The notes: a model not told the origin generated them from the sequence alone. A stretch of 64,000 nucleotides of DNA from Pseudoalteromonas sp. EB27 (GCF_001974875.1 NZ_MTQD01000003.1:186001-250000), one strand, 5' to 3'. Positions 17,076 through 26,725 are shown, counted from the first letter of the stretch. Made by a program: numbers and translations.

Positions 17076-18080
17076 ATGTCAACATCGGTACTAATATGTG
17101 ATGACTCAAAATTAGCTAGGCGTCAACTAGCTCGCTCATTACCTGAAGATTGGGATATTAAAGTTGAATTTGCACTCGACGGTGTTGATTGTATAAAGCA
17201 AATAAAGTTAATTGAACCAGAGATACTTTTTCTCGATTTAAATATGCCTGAAATGGATGGCTATGAAGTTTTAATCGCTATGAAAGAACAGGGGCTAAAC
17301 ATACTCACTGTTGTCGTCTCTGGTGATATACAGCCAAGTGCACACCAAAGAGTGCTTGAACTTGGTGCTATCGATTTTATTCAAAAGCCATGTTCCCCCG
17401 AAAAGCTAGCCAGCATAATTGAACACCATGGGATTAAAGATAAAGCTATGCGTGAGCGTCTCTCTCATTCGCTAGGAGAGCAAGTCGACCCTGATGTTCG
17501 AGATATATACCAAGAGCTAACTAACGTTGCTATGGGTCAGGCTGGGGATTTACTTGCGCGCCTTCTTAATGTGTTTGTCGAGCTACCAATTCCTAATGTG
17601 AATATTTTGGAAGTTAATGAACTCGATATGGCGCTGCAGTCTATAGACAATAATGCAGCTACATCGGGTGTGTGCCAGGGCTTTATTGGCGGTGGTATTT
17701 CGGGCGAGGCGCTATTACTTTTAAATGATTCAAGCTTTAAAGAAATAGCTTCTTTGATGAATTATGACGGTGAGTTAAACGATAAAATTGAACTTGAGCT
17801 GCTTATGGATATTAGTAATATTTTGATAGGCGCTATTTTAACGGGACTTTCTAAGCAGCTCGATATGTCATTTAGCCAAGGGCACCCGATTGTACTTGGC
17901 CAACACCGAGACGTGTCTGAACTGGTTAAATCAAATAAGTCACGTTGGCAGCGTACGCTTGCTATAGAGATTAGTTACGGTATTGAAAACCATGATATAA
18001 ATTGCGATCTCATGCTGTTATTTACTGAAGATTCACTTAAAACTTTGAAGTACAAAGTTGCTTACCTATTAGAAGATTAA
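17076..18080 (+). CDS. Response regulator with CheC-like phosphatase domain
   Basis: A 334-residue two-domain protein. Residues 1-120 are a receiver domain (acidic pair D9/D10, phospho-acceptor D54 in LFLDLNMP, K104 in FIQKP). Residues 140-334 resemble the CheC/CheX/FliY phosphatase fold, with paired motifs around ELTNVAMGQAGDLL and ELLMDISNILIGAILTGL that carry the Glu and Asn residues used for dephosphorylating CheY. It probably removes phosphate from a partner receiver in response to its own phosphorylation. It is three bases upstream of a diguanylate cyclase gene, so the pair is translated together and may link phosphosignalling to c-di-GMP. No kinase lies nearby. Confidence 0.87.
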   Translation: MSTSVLICDDSKLARRQLARSLPEDWDIKVEFALDGVDCIKQIKLIEPEILFLDLNMPEMDGYEVLIAMKEQGLNILTVVVSGDIQPSAHQRVLELGAIDFIQKPCSPEKLASIIEHHGIKDKAMRERLSHSLGEQVDPDVRDIYQELTNVAMGQAGDLLARLLNVFVELPIPNVNILEVNELDMALQSIDNNAATSGVCQGFIGGGISGEALLLLNDSSFKEIASLMNYDGELNDKIELELLMDISNILIGAILTGLSKQLDMSFSQGHPIVLGQHRDVSELVKSNKSRWQRTLAIEISYGIENHDINCDLMLLFTEDSLKTLKYKVAYLLED

Positions 18081-18083
18081 GTT

Positions 18084-19055
18084 ATGGCTGCTGATTTAGA
18101 GATGACTGAAATCCATTGGTTAATGGATATGTTCAATACCGTTGATGTAGGCCTTGTAGTGCTTAATAGAGACTATAAAGTGTGTGTATGGAATGGTTTT
18201 ATGGAAAACCATTCAGGGCTTCTACCAAGCGCAGTAAAAGATAAAGACCTATTTGATTTATTTCCAGCAATAGACGAAAAATGGTTTAGAAGTAAATCAG
18301 AATCGGTTTTTGTTTTAAAAAACCGCTCTTTTACGATTTGGGAGCAGCAGCCATACATTTTTAGGTTTAAAAATTATCGACCTATTACTGGTAAAGCTGA
18401 TTACATGTATCAAAATGCCACATTTATCCCTCTTACAAATACGATGGGCGAAGTTAGCCATATTTGTATTATTTTGTACGATGTAACAGATGTAGCGGTT
18501 AATAAAAAAGAGCTTGAAGAGTTAAACAAAAAATTAGAACAAGTAAGTCAAACAGATAGCTTAACGCAGCTTGCAAACCGTGGACACTGGGAAGGTACGC
18601 TACGCCAAGAGTTTTTAAGAGTTAAGCGAAGTGGTGGCTGTAGTACATTATTAATGTTTGATATTGATCACTTTAAAAAAATAAATGATGAATACGGACA
18701 TAGCTGCGGTGATGAAGCGCTCCGTCATTTATCTAACTTACTACGTACGACGCTGCGCGAAACTGATGTTGCAGGGCGCTATGGCGGTGAAGAGTTTGCA
18801 GTGACATTACTTGATACAGATAAAGAAGGCGCTTTTGTATTTGCTGAGCGTTTAAGGGTGCTGATTGAAACTAACCCTGTTAAGTATAAACACTTTGAAA
18901 TAACAATGACGGTAAGTATAGGGCTAGCTGGTAACAGTAATGATTTTAAAAATCATGAGCGCTGGATAGAGGCTGCAGATAAAGCATTGTACCAGTCTAA
19001 AAATACAGGGCGAAATAAAGTAATAGCCTACGAAGATATAAAAAATGACGCTTAA
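18084..19055 (+). CDS. PAS-GGDEF diguanylate cyclase
   Basis: A 323-residue soluble protein that should make c-di-GMP from two GTP. Residues 8-140 form a PAS sensor domain (start IHWLMDMFNTVDVGLVVLNR, ending in ILYDVTDVAVNKKELEELN, a coiled linker). The GGDEF domain carries FDIDHFKKINDEYGH and the active motif GGEEF at 234-238. An RxxD inhibitory site (RETD, 225-228) sits exactly five residues before it, so product inhibition is expected. The ATG is three bases after the REC-CheC gene, indicating one functional unit. A hairpin terminator contains its stop codon. Confidence 0.93.
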   Translation: MAADLEMTEIHWLMDMFNTVDVGLVVLNRDYKVCVWNGFMENHSGLLPSAVKDKDLFDLFPAIDEKWFRSKSESVFVLKNRSFTIWEQQPYIFRFKNYRPITGKADYMYQNATFIPLTNTMGEVSHICIILYDVTDVAVNKKELEELNKKLEQVSQTDSLTQLANRGHWEGTLRQEFLRVKRSGGCSTLLMFDIDHFKKINDEYGHSCGDEALRHLSNLLRTTLRETDVAGRYGGEEFAVTLLDTDKEGAFVFAERLRVLIETNPVKYKHFEITMTVSIGLAGNSNDFKNHERWIEAADKALYQSKNTGRNKVIAYEDIKNDA

Positions 19056-19067
19056 GCGTCATTTTTT
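19041..19067 (+). terminator. Terminator whose loop holds the cyclase stop codon
   Basis: AAAAATGACGC / GCGTCATTTTT forms an 11-bp stem. The 4-base loop TTAA includes the TAA stop (19053-19055) of the diguanylate cyclase gene. Confidence 0.9.
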
Positions 19068-19153
19068 ATATCCAGAATTTAGAGTTAAATAATAGGGTGT
19101 TTGTATAGTCAGCTAAGCCAACCAGCACAACAAATTTTTATTATCCCCTATTG

Positions 19154-20668
19154 TTACTCAGTTGTGTGTCGAGAGTCATCGGTTGGACACTGACCAATTA
19201 TAGAGACCTCACCACAATTTGACTCTTGTTCAAGTTTTACTTTAAACCCCCATAATCTGTAAAGATGCTTAATTACTTCTTTGTGCGAGTTTGCTAAAGG
19301 AATATTATTATGGGGTACATAGCGTAAGGTTAGTGAACGGTCACCTCTAATATCAACATCATACACTTGAATGTTAGGCTCATGATTACTCAAGTTGTAC
19401 TGCGCTGAGAGGGCTTCTCTCACTGCTTTATAGCCGTTGTCGTTATGTATTGCGCCAATTTCTAAATGGGGATTATTAGTATGATCAATAATAGTAAATA
19501 ATTTAAAATCACGAATTAACTTAGGTGATAAAAACTGGCTAATAAAACTCTCGTCTTTAAAGTTTTCCATTGCAAAATGCAGTGTATCTAGCCAATTACT
19601 GCCTGCATATTCAGGGAACCAGCGTTTATCTTCTTGTGTTGGGTGCTCACATATTCTGCGAATATCAACCATCATATTAAAGCCTAAAGCGTATGGGTTA
19701 ATGCCTGAATAATACTTACTGTTATAAGGTGGCTGATAAACTACGTTGGTGTGGCTTTGTAAAAATTCTAACATAAACGAGTCGGTGAGCTTTCCCTCAT
19801 CATATAAGTGATTAAGGATGGTGTAATGCCAAAAAGTTGCCCAACCTTCGTTCATTACTTGAGTTTGTTTTTGTGGGTAAAAGTATTGCGAAATTTTACG
19901 AACAATACGTATCACTTCACGTTGCCAAGAGTCCAGTAATGGAGCATTTTTTTCAATAAAATACAAAATATTTTCTTGGGGTTCAGAAGGAAAATGGCGG
20001 ACTTTCTTTTTGGTTTCTTGCTGTTGCTCAGGAATAGTCCGCCATAATTCATTTACTTGCGATTGAAGGTAGTCTTCACGCTCTTGTTGGCGTTTTTGCT
20101 CTTCAAATAACGATATTTGTTGTGGACGTTTGTAGCGATCGACTCCGTAATTCATTAATGCATGACATGAATCGAGCAGGGCTTCTACTTGTGTAATACC
20201 GTGCTTTTCTTCACAGCGGCTTATGTAGTTTTTAGCAAATACCAAGTAATCAATAATTGAGCCAGCATCGGTCCAGGTTTTAAATAAGTAATTACCTTTA
20301 AAAAATGAGTTATGTCCGTAACATGCATGCGCCATTACAAGTGCTTGCATAGGTAGGGTATTTTCTTCCATTAAGTACGCAATACAAGGGTCTGAATTTA
20401 TCACTATTTCGTAAGCGAGACCCATTTGTCCGCGCTTATAATTTTGCTCTGTTTGAATGAACTTTTTACCGTACGACCAATGACTGTAGCCAATAGGCAT
20501 ACCAACGCTTGAATAAGCATCCATCATTTGCTCTGCGGTTATCACTTCAATTTGATTAGGGTATGTGTCTAACCTGTAGTGAGCTGCAACACGGGCAATT
20601 TCACCTTGGTATTCATTTAATAAATCAAAGGTCCAATCTGGGCCATCACTCAATCGTTTATCATTCAT
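19154..20668 (-). CDS. ycgB: SpoVR family protein YcgB
   Basis: A 504-residue protein of the SpoVR/YcgB family, close to the 510 residues of E. coli YcgB. Conserved stretches such as AYEIVINSDPCIAYLMEENT, NEGWATFWHYTILNHLYDEG and GINPYALGFNM are visible. The His/Glu-rich central region is conserved but its biochemical role is unknown. The ATG at 20668 has GAGG eight bases upstream; a longer frame to 20755 overlaps yeaH and is not preferred. It is the last gene of the prkA-yeaH-ycgB operon, 19 bases after yeaH, a set linked in other bacteria to stationary phase and stress. Confidence 0.93.
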   Translation of the reverse strand: MNDKRLSDGPDWTFDLLNEYQGEIARVAAHYRLDTYPNQIEVITAEQMMDAYSSVGMPIGYSHWSYGKKFIQTEQNYKRGQMGLAYEIVINSDPCIAYLMEENTLPMQALVMAHACYGHNSFFKGNYLFKTWTDAGSIIDYLVFAKNYISRCEEKHGITQVEALLDSCHALMNYGVDRYKRPQQISLFEEQKRQQEREDYLQSQVNELWRTIPEQQQETKKKVRHFPSEPQENILYFIEKNAPLLDSWQREVIRIVRKISQYFYPQKQTQVMNEGWATFWHYTILNHLYDEGKLTDSFMLEFLQSHTNVVYQPPYNSKYYSGINPYALGFNMMVDIRRICEHPTQEDKRWFPEYAGSNWLDTLHFAMENFKDESFISQFLSPKLIRDFKLFTIIDHTNNPHLEIGAIHNDNGYKAVREALSAQYNLSNHEPNIQVYDVDIRGDRSLTLRYVPHNNIPLANSHKEVIKHLYRLWGFKVKLEQESNCGEVSIIGQCPTDDSRHTTE

Positions 20669-20687
20669 AATGCTACCTCGCTTTAGG

Positions 20688-21971
20688 CTATGCAGAGTTT
20701 TGCTGTTGACGACCTTTTTTAAATAGCTCCCTAAAAATTGGGTAAATATCTTCAACGCTTTGAATATGCTGTATGGCGAAATTACTATGGCTGTGTGTTA
20801 TGGATTCATATTCGCGCCATAGGCTTTGATGAGCACGAGTGGTTATTTCAATATACGCAAAATAGCGTACTGCGCTTAAGAGCTTATTATGTAAAATTTC
20901 ACCACACTGCGGGGTGTCGTCAGCCCAGTTATCGCCATCAGAGGCTTGTGCGGCGTATACATTCCACTCGTTTGCGTGATAACGCTCTTTTATTATTTCG
21001 TTCATTAATTTAAGTGCGCTTGAAACAATAGTGCCGCCCGTTTCTTGGGAATAAAAAAACTCTTGCTCGTCTACTTCTTTTGCTTGGGTGTGGTGGCGAA
21101 TATAAACAACTTCTATGTCTTTATAGCTGCGTGTTAAAAATTGATAGAGCAAAATATAAAAGCGCTTTGCCATGTCTTTTGTTGGCTGGTCCATTGAGCC
21201 TGACACATCCATAATACAAAACATCACCGCTTTGCTGGTGGGATGAGGGCGCTTTTCGTAGTTACGAAAACGTAAATCGTAGTTATCAATAAACGGAACC
21301 GACTTAATTTGCACTTTTAATGCTGCAATTTCTTTTTGTAATAAAGCAATTGCTGCTTTATCGTTATGTGGGCTAGCAAGTAGCAGAGCAAGTTGTTCTT
21401 CGAGCTCTTTTAAACGGCGTTTTTTACCTGCACTCATTGCCACACGTCGTGCAAGCGAGCCTTGAAGTGAGCGGACAATATCAATATTACTTGGCATGCC
21501 GTCGCTACAAAAACCTGCGCGGTGGGTTTTCATTTGCACTAACTTATCAAGTTGGTTTTCTTGTAAGTTAGGGAGCTCTAAATCTTCAAACAGTAAATCA
21601 AGGTATTCATCTTTTGATATTGAAAATACAAACTCATCTTGTCCTTCGCCCGAATCGCTGGCGTCACCTTCACCGGCACCGCCGCCTTGCCCGCCTTTAG
21701 GGCGCTCAATTTTATCACCTGTAGTGAACTGATCGTTACCAGGGTGAATTTGTTCTCTATTCCCGCCTTGCCCTTGATGAAACGTGGGTTCGCTGATATC
21801 GCGTTGTGGAATAGAAATACTCTCACCAGAGCTTGAATCGGTAACGCTGCGTTTGTTAATCGCATCTGAAACTGCTTCTTTAATTTGCTTTTTATAGCGC
21901 CTAATAAAGCGCTGGCGATTAAGCGTACTTTTATTTTTTCCGTTTAAACGCCTATCTATAAAATGCGCCAT
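20688..21971 (-). CDS. yeaH: DUF444 / YeaH family protein
   Basis: A 427-residue protein of the UPF0229 family. The N-terminus is basic ([25 protein letters not shown] is split by a Gly/Gln-rich linker around residues 60-95). The C-terminal half is VWA-like, with an [17 protein letters not shown] segment that carries the DxSxS metal-binding pattern. VWA proteins of this kind often act as adaptors for AAA+ partners, and the neighbouring prkA encodes an AAA+-like kinase. It lies between prkA (31 bases) and ycgB (19 bases) on the same strand, so the three are one operon. Confidence 0.93.
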   Translation of the reverse strand: MAHFIDRRLNGKNKSTLNRQRFIRRYKKQIKEAVSDAINKRSVTDSSSGESISIPQRDISEPTFHQGQGGNREQIHPGNDQFTTGDKIERPKGGQGGGAGEGDASDSGEGQDEFVFSISKDEYLDLLFEDLELPNLQENQLDKLVQMKTHRAGFCSDGMPSNIDIVRSLQGSLARRVAMSAGKKRRLKELEEQLALLLASPHNDKAAIALLQKEIAALKVQIKSVPFIDNYDLRFRNYEKRPHPTSKAVMFCIMDVSGSMDQPTKDMAKRFYILLYQFLTRSYKDIEVVYIRHHTQAKEVDEQEFFYSQETGGTIVSSALKLMNEIIKERYHANEWNVYAAQASDGDNWADDTPQCGEILHNKLLSAVRYFAYIEITTRAHQSLWREYESITHSHSNFAIQHIQSVEDIYPIFRELFKKGRQQQNSA

Positions 21972-22002
21972 ATTGACCTCCTATATACTACGACTATGAA
22001 GG

Positions 22003-23925
22003 TTATTGCGATTTTCTAACCCGTAAATACCACTCAGAAAGCAAGCGAACTTGTTTTTGTGTATAGCCTTTTTCGACCATACGGTTCACAAAGTCTTCGT
22101 GCTTTTGCTGATCCTCTGCAGACGTTTTAGTATTAAACGAAATAACGGGGAGTAAATCTTCGGTATTAGAGAACATTTTTTTCTCAATTACCGTGCGTAA
22201 TTTTTCGTAGCTTGTCCATAGTGGGTTTTTACCGTTGTTGTGTGCACGGGCACGCAGTACAAAGTTCACTATTTCATTACGGAAATCTTTAGGGTTGGAA
22301 ATTCCTGCTGGCTTTTCTATTTTTTCAAGTTCGGCATTAAGTGCCTCGCGGTCAAATAGTTGTCCGGTATCGGGGTCGCGATATTCTTGGTCTTGTATCC
22401 AAAAGTCTGCATAAATTACATAACGGTCAAAAATATTTTGTCCGTATTCTGAGTAGGATTCTAAATAGGCGGTTTGCAGTTCTTTACCTATAAACTCAAC
22501 GTATTGCGGTATTAAATAGCCTTTTAAAAAGCTTAAATAACGCTCTTCTATTTCATTTGAAAATTGCTCGCGCTCTATCTGTTGCTCAAGCACATAAAAT
22601 AAGTGCACCGGATTTGCAGCAACCTCAGTGGTATCAAAGTTAAACACGCGGGATAAAATTTTAAACGCAAAACGAGTAGATAATCCCGTCATACCTTCAT
22701 CAACACCTGCGTAATCGCGGTATTCTTGATACGATTTTGCTTTAGGGTCGGTGTCTTTTAGAGTTTCGCCATCGTATACCCGCATTTTTGAATAAACACT
22801 TGAATTTTCTGGCTCTTTTAAACGTGATAGCGTCGTAAATTGCGCCAATGTTTTAAGTGTACCTGGTGCGCATGGCGCGTTGTACAGCTCGCTGTGCTCA
22901 AGTAATTTGTCGTAAATTTTAATTTCTTCAGTTACACGTAAGCAATAAGGGACTTTTACAATATAAACACGGTCTAAAAATGCTTCGTTGTTTTTATTGT
23001 TTTTAAAGGTTTGCCACTCAGACTCATTAGAGTGAGCGAGGATCATGCCATTAAAGGGCAGAGCACTAATTCCTTCTGTGCCGTTGTAGTTACCTTCTTG
23101 GGTTGCAGTAAGTAAAGGATGCAGCACTTTAATCGGTGCTTTAAACATTTCTACAAATTCCATCAGCCCTTGGTTAGCTAAACATAAAGAGCCCGAATAG
23201 GCGTATGCATCAGGATCATTTTGAGCAAAGTGCTCAAGCTGGCGAATATCGACCTTACCCACTAGCGCCGAAATATCCTGGTTGTTTTCATCTCCAGGTT
23301 CTGTTTTGGCAATGCCTATTTGGTTTAAAATAGAAGGGTAGCGTTTAACCACTCTAAACTGGCTTATATCACCATTGAACTCTTTTAAGCGTTTGCCAAC
23401 CCAAGGCGACATAATGGTTTTTAAGTAGCGCGGTTTAATACCGTATTCTTTGCTGAGTACGTCTGCATCTTCGATAGGATCAAACAAGGAGAGGGGGTGG
23501 TCGTTTACAGGAGACCCTTTAATTGAATAAATAGGCACTTGTTGCATTAAATATTTTAGTTTTTCAGCAATGGATGATTTACCCCCTCCAACAGGTCCAA
23601 GTAAATAAAGCACTTGTTTGCATTCTTCTAGCCCCTGAGCCGCATGTTTTAAATAAGAGACTATTTGCTCGATGGCGTCTTCCATACCATAAAAATCAGC
23701 AAAGGCAGGGTAGCGCGCAACTACTCTATTTGAAAATAATCGACTTAGTCGTGCATCCGTTGCGGTATCTACCATGTGTGGTTCGCCAATTGCCATGAGT
23801 AGGCGTTCTGGTGCGCTGGCGTAGGCAGACTTATCGGTTTTACAAATCTCAAGAAATTCAGCGATACTGTATTCTTCTTCCTGTGCCGCTTCGTATCGTG
23901 CTTGGTAATGCTCAAAAATCGTCAT
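22003..23925 (-). CDS. prkA: Serine protein kinase PrkA (YeaG)
   Basis: A 640-residue protein of the PrkA/YeaG family. The AAA+ core has P-loop GPVGGGKSS starting at residue 110, and an FNGMILAHSNESEWQTFKNN region typical of the family. The C-terminal part is the PrkA kinase-like domain. E. coli YeaG autophosphorylates and is involved in nitrogen and stationary-phase stress; some homologues behave as AAA+ ATPases or Lon-like proteases without the protease triad. It is the first gene of the operon. Its leader contains a hairpin (23949-23966), an AGG-type ribosome site and a candidate RpoS-like promoter. Confidence 0.95.
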   Translation of the reverse strand: MTIFEHYQARYEAAQEEEYSIAEFLEICKTDKSAYASAPERLLMAIGEPHMVDTATDARLSRLFSNRVVARYPAFADFYGMEDAIEQIVSYLKHAAQGLEECKQVLYLLGPVGGGKSSIAEKLKYLMQQVPIYSIKGSPVNDHPLSLFDPIEDADVLSKEYGIKPRYLKTIMSPWVGKRLKEFNGDISQFRVVKRYPSILNQIGIAKTEPGDENNQDISALVGKVDIRQLEHFAQNDPDAYAYSGSLCLANQGLMEFVEMFKAPIKVLHPLLTATQEGNYNGTEGISALPFNGMILAHSNESEWQTFKNNKNNEAFLDRVYIVKVPYCLRVTEEIKIYDKLLEHSELYNAPCAPGTLKTLAQFTTLSRLKEPENSSVYSKMRVYDGETLKDTDPKAKSYQEYRDYAGVDEGMTGLSTRFAFKILSRVFNFDTTEVAANPVHLFYVLEQQIEREQFSNEIEERYLSFLKGYLIPQYVEFIGKELQTAYLESYSEYGQNIFDRYVIYADFWIQDQEYRDPDTGQLFDREALNAELEKIEKPAGISNPKDFRNEIVNFVLRARAHNNGKNPLWTSYEKLRTVIEKKMFSNTEDLLPVISFNTKTSAEDQQKHEDFVNRMVEKGYTQKQVRLLSEWYLRVRKSQ

Positions 23926-23968
23926 AATAACCTCCGAAACCCGCTGTAAAAAGGTGCTTACCTTTTAA

Positions 23969-23999
23969 AGTCTAGTCACGAATGTGTATTTTTGTGCAA
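23969..23999 (-). promoter_or_regulatory. Candidate stress promoter of prkA operon
   Basis: On the minus strand TTGCAC is followed 19 bases later by TAGACT, within CTAGACTTTA. This resembles the RpoS-preferred -10 (CTAyACTTAA) except for one base. Downstream, AAAAGGT and ACCTTTT form a 7-bp hairpin in the leader. The spacer is long, so confidence is low. Confidence 0.35.
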
Positions 24000-24087
24000 T
24001 AAAATTAAAAATTTAAGTGAAAAAAGATCATGTTACTAAAAGTGTTTTATTAAATGGTGAGGCGCTTAGGTGTGATAAACAAGAAAC

Positions 24088-24114
24088 AAAAAAAGACGCC
24101 TAAGCGTCTTTTTT
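24088..24114 (-). terminator. Terminator of sodB
   Basis: An 11-bp stem of AAAAAAGACGC / GCGTCTTTTTT type with a 4-base loop lies 20 bases after the sodB stop on the minus strand. Confidence 0.9.
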
Positions 24115-24135
24115 ACATTAGCGTTTAAAGGCTAA

Positions 24136-24717
24136 TTAAGCGAAGTTAGAGTTCGCGAATTCCCAGTTAACAAGCGACCAAAAACCTTTAAGGTAATCTG
24201 GACGAACGTTACGGTAATCAATGTAGTAAGCGTGTTCCCATAAATCCACTGTAAGGATTGGAGTAACGCCATCATCAGTTAATGGTGTAGCAGCGTTAGA
24301 TGTATTAACGATGTCTAGTGAACCATCAGCAAGCTTAACTAACCACGTCCAGCTTGAACCAAAGTTATTTACTGCTTTGTCATTTAATGCATCTTTAAAC
24401 GCATCAAAAGAACCCCATTTAGCGTTGATTGCATCAGCAACTGCGCCAGTAGGCTCGCCGCCGCCGTTTGGAGATAAGCTGTTCCAGTAAAAAGTATGGT
24501 TCCAGATTTGTGCTGCGTTGTTAAATACGCCGCCTTCTGATGAACATACGATCTCTTCTAGAGATTTGTTTTCAAACTCAGTACCAGGGATTAAACCATT
24601 AAGCTTAACCACGTATGTGTTGTGGTGTTTGCCATGGTGAAACTCTAGCGTTTCTTTTGAAATATGTGGCTCAAGTGCGTCGATTGCATATGGTAGTGAC
24701 GGTAGTTCAAATGCCAT
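24136..24717 (-). CDS. sodB: Iron superoxide dismutase
   Basis: It converts superoxide to peroxide and oxygen in the cytosol. All metal ligands are present: H27 (FHHGKHH), H74 (WNHTFYW), D158 and H162 ([11 protein letters not shown]). Q70 in NNAAQIWNH is in the position typical for iron rather than manganese enzymes. The 193-residue length equals E. coli SodB. GGAG lies upstream of the ATG. It is transcribed divergently from grxD. A palindrome resembling an IscR type-1 site lies in the shared 266-base region, overlapping a possible sodB -35 (-10 TATAGT at 24816-24821). Confidence 0.97.
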   Translation of the reverse strand: MAFELPSLPYAIDALEPHISKETLEFHHGKHHNTYVVKLNGLIPGTEFENKSLEEIVCSSEGGVFNNAAQIWNHTFYWNSLSPNGGGEPTGAVADAINAKWGSFDAFKDALNDKAVNNFGSSWTWLVKLADGSLDIVNTSNAATPLTDDGVTPILTVDLWEHAYYIDYRNVRPDYLKGFWSLVNWEFANSNFA

Positions 24718-24821
24718 TTTTTTATCTCCATCTTCTTTGGTTGATAGTCCATTTGGTAATACGTAAAGCCTGTTGAAACAGAGCAGTTACCTATACCAAG
24801 CGGTAATATAGTGTTACTATA

Positions 24822-24846
24822 ATTGTTGAGTATTTTACTCAAGTTT
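24822..24846. promoter_or_regulatory. IscR type-1-like palindrome between sodB and grxD
   Basis: TTGAGT and ACTCAA flank ATTTT at the centre (24826-24842). By my hand alignment, 21 of 25 positions fit the E. coli IscR type-1 consensus (ATASYYGACTRWWWYAGTCRRSTAT). Differences are a G for C in the left half, its symmetric partner, and two outer bases. It sits 105 bases before sodB and 138 before grxD. Confidence 0.45.
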
Positions 24847-24983
24847 AAGCAAACAGCAATGCTATTGCGAAAGACTATTTCAATTGCGGCTTTATTTGCC
24901 CATTTTAAGTTATATATTTGTGGTCACGATGAGTTATTTTCAAGACCTAAATATATTTAGCTATCGTTACTTTGAGGTTGTAG

Positions 24984-25322
24984 ATGGAAACCATTGATAA
25001 AATTAAACAGCAAATTTCAGAAAATCCAATAATCCTTTTCATGAAAGGGTCACCAAAATTACCAAATTGTGGTTTTTCTTCACAAGCATCGCAAGCGTTA
25101 ATGTCATGTGGTGAACCATTTGCATACGTTGATATTTTACTTAATCCAGACATTCGTGCTGAGCTTCCAGCATATGCAAATTGGCCAACATTCCCACAAC
25201 TTTGGGTAGATGGCGAATTAGTTGGTGGTTGTGACATTATTATCGAAATGTTTCAACGCGGTGAATTACAGCCGTTAATTACTGAAACTGCTGCTAAATA
25301 TAAAGAAGCTGACGCAGAGTAA
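24984..25322 (+). CDS. grxD: Monothiol glutaredoxin Grx4
   Basis: A 112-residue CGFS-type glutaredoxin that carries and transfers [2Fe-2S] clusters with glutathione and BolA partners. The cysteine is C29 in PNCGFSSQ. The TFPQLWVDGELVGGCDI region (cis-proline and glutathione-binding) follows. The last residues are a short acidic tail. It is divergent from sodB and ends at a terminator. The CGFS rather than CPYC motif excludes a classical redox glutaredoxin. Confidence 0.96.
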   Translation: METIDKIKQQISENPIILFMKGSPKLPNCGFSSQASQALMSCGEPFAYVDILLNPDIRAELPAYANWPTFPQLWVDGELVGGCDIIIEMFQRGELQPLITETAAKYKEADAE

Positions 25323-25365
25323 TTTATTACTCAACCTGAACTCAGGTTATTAAGCTCTTTAAACA

Positions 25366-25397
25366 CAAAGCCACTTCTTAAGTGGCTTTGTTGTTTT
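25366..25397 (+). terminator. Terminator after grxD
   Basis: CAAAGCCACTT / AAGTGGCTTTG forms an 11-bp perfect stem with a 3-base loop, followed by TTGTTTTT. It also separates the convergent kinase gene. Confidence 0.85.
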
Positions 25398-25411
25398 TAA
25401 TTTGTGTTAAT

Positions 25412-26725
25412 TTATGAATAAGGAAGGCTCACTTGTACGTTTAAGCCGCCCTCTATTTTGTTATGTAAACTTATATGCCCTTGATGCGCTTCTGCTATTT
25501 CTCTGCATAAAGCTAGCCCTAAACCACTCCCCGTACTTTTTGTTGAATAAAAGGGCACTAAAGCATTTGCCATTACTTGCTCGCTCATTCCTTTGCCGCA
25601 GTCGCTTACATTTATAACACATGCTTGGGGTACAAACTCGACCTGAATATGTATTTCATTGGCGTTGGAGCCTGACTCGTGTGAATTTTTTAATAGGTTT
25701 ATCAGCAGCTGCTCGAGTTGGGCTTGATCAGCTTGTAATTCATTGTGTGAATTTTTTATTTCGTAGCTAAATTGCCAGTGATTTTTTAAATTATTGAGTG
25801 TGTTTTGCCAGTTAATCCGTGTTTTTTGTGGCTGAGGTAATTTAGCAAACTTGCCATAGCCTTGTACAAATTCAGTTAAATGACTAATTCGCTCATCAAT
25901 AGTTGCAAATACACGGGCAAGGCGGGGCTCATCAACTTTATTTGCGAGCAATTGTGCGCTATGTAACATGGACGACATAGGACCGAGTGAATTATTCAAT
26001 TCGTGACTGATAATGCGTATTACCTTTTTCCACACGGCAACTTCTTGGCGACTAAGCTCACGGGTTAATTGTTTAAATATATATAAATGATGCTTTTGGT
26101 TATTGAGTAAAAACTCCCCGGTGGCTAAATGCCAAGTTTGCGAGTCTTGATTCTCTATTTCTATATTAAAGAGGCCATCAACACCGTGCTCTATAGCTGC
26201 TATTAATTGCAGAGGCGAATTTTCGAGTAATTTACTTAGCTGCATACCTTCAAGGCGGGTTGCGCTATTAAATAAACTACGGCTAATTAAATTACTAAAT
26301 ACCACCGTATTATTATCATTGACCAGTAATAACGCTTGCGGCGAGCTTTGCAATACTTTATCAAGCATTAACTCGCGCTGGTAAATCCATTGTTTTTCTT
26401 GGCGAAGCTGTTTAGCGGTTTGATTATAAAGTCGGCATAGTTTTCCAAGTTCATCATTACTTTTATACGCTAGTAAGCTGGAGAGCTCACCATCTTTAAA
26501 ATTAAGCAACCCGGTTTCGAGCGATTGCATGCCAAGCTTTATTGGCTTGGTGAGAGCTCTTGAAAGCAAGGCGCTAAATGCAAGCGTTAGTAATATTAAA
26601 AACAGAGTGTAGTACATATCAAAACCACTAAGTGCGGCAATAATAAAAACAGGCAGCGCGCTACAAAGTGCGCAAATTAACACAACCTTTTGGCTTAGGG
26701 TAAAGTGGCTAATAATGTTTGGCAT
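25412..26725 (-). CDS. Membrane sensor histidine kinase of the efflux locus
   Basis: A 437-residue kinase. Two transmembrane helices (about 13-33 and 37-57) leave almost no periplasmic loop, so the signal is probably sensed in or at the membrane. A HAMP-like segment (60-110) and a PAS domain (120-215) follow. The phospho-acceptor is H241 in ISHELNNSLGPM. The ATPase domain has the N box LLINLLKNSHESGS and G boxes DCGKGM and GSGLGLALCREIAEAH. This NtrB-like arrangement fits the preceding NtrC-type regulator; the kinase ATG overlaps the regulator stop (TAATG), so they are translationally coupled. It is the last gene of the locus. Confidence 0.93.
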   Translation of the reverse strand: MPNIISHFTLSQKVVLICALCSALPVFIIAALSGFDMYYTLFLILLTLAFSALLSRALTKPIKLGMQSLETGLLNFKDGELSSLLAYKSNDELGKLCRLYNQTAKQLRQEKQWIYQRELMLDKVLQSSPQALLLVNDNNTVVFSNLISRSLFNSATRLEGMQLSKLLENSPLQLIAAIEHGVDGLFNIEIENQDSQTWHLATGEFLLNNQKHHLYIFKQLTRELSRQEVAVWKKVIRIISHELNNSLGPMSSMLHSAQLLANKVDEPRLARVFATIDERISHLTEFVQGYGKFAKLPQPQKTRINWQNTLNNLKNHWQFSYEIKNSHNELQADQAQLEQLLINLLKNSHESGSNANEIHIQVEFVPQACVINVSDCGKGMSEQVMANALVPFYSTKSTGSGLGLALCREIAEAHQGHISLHNKIEGGLNVQVSLPYS

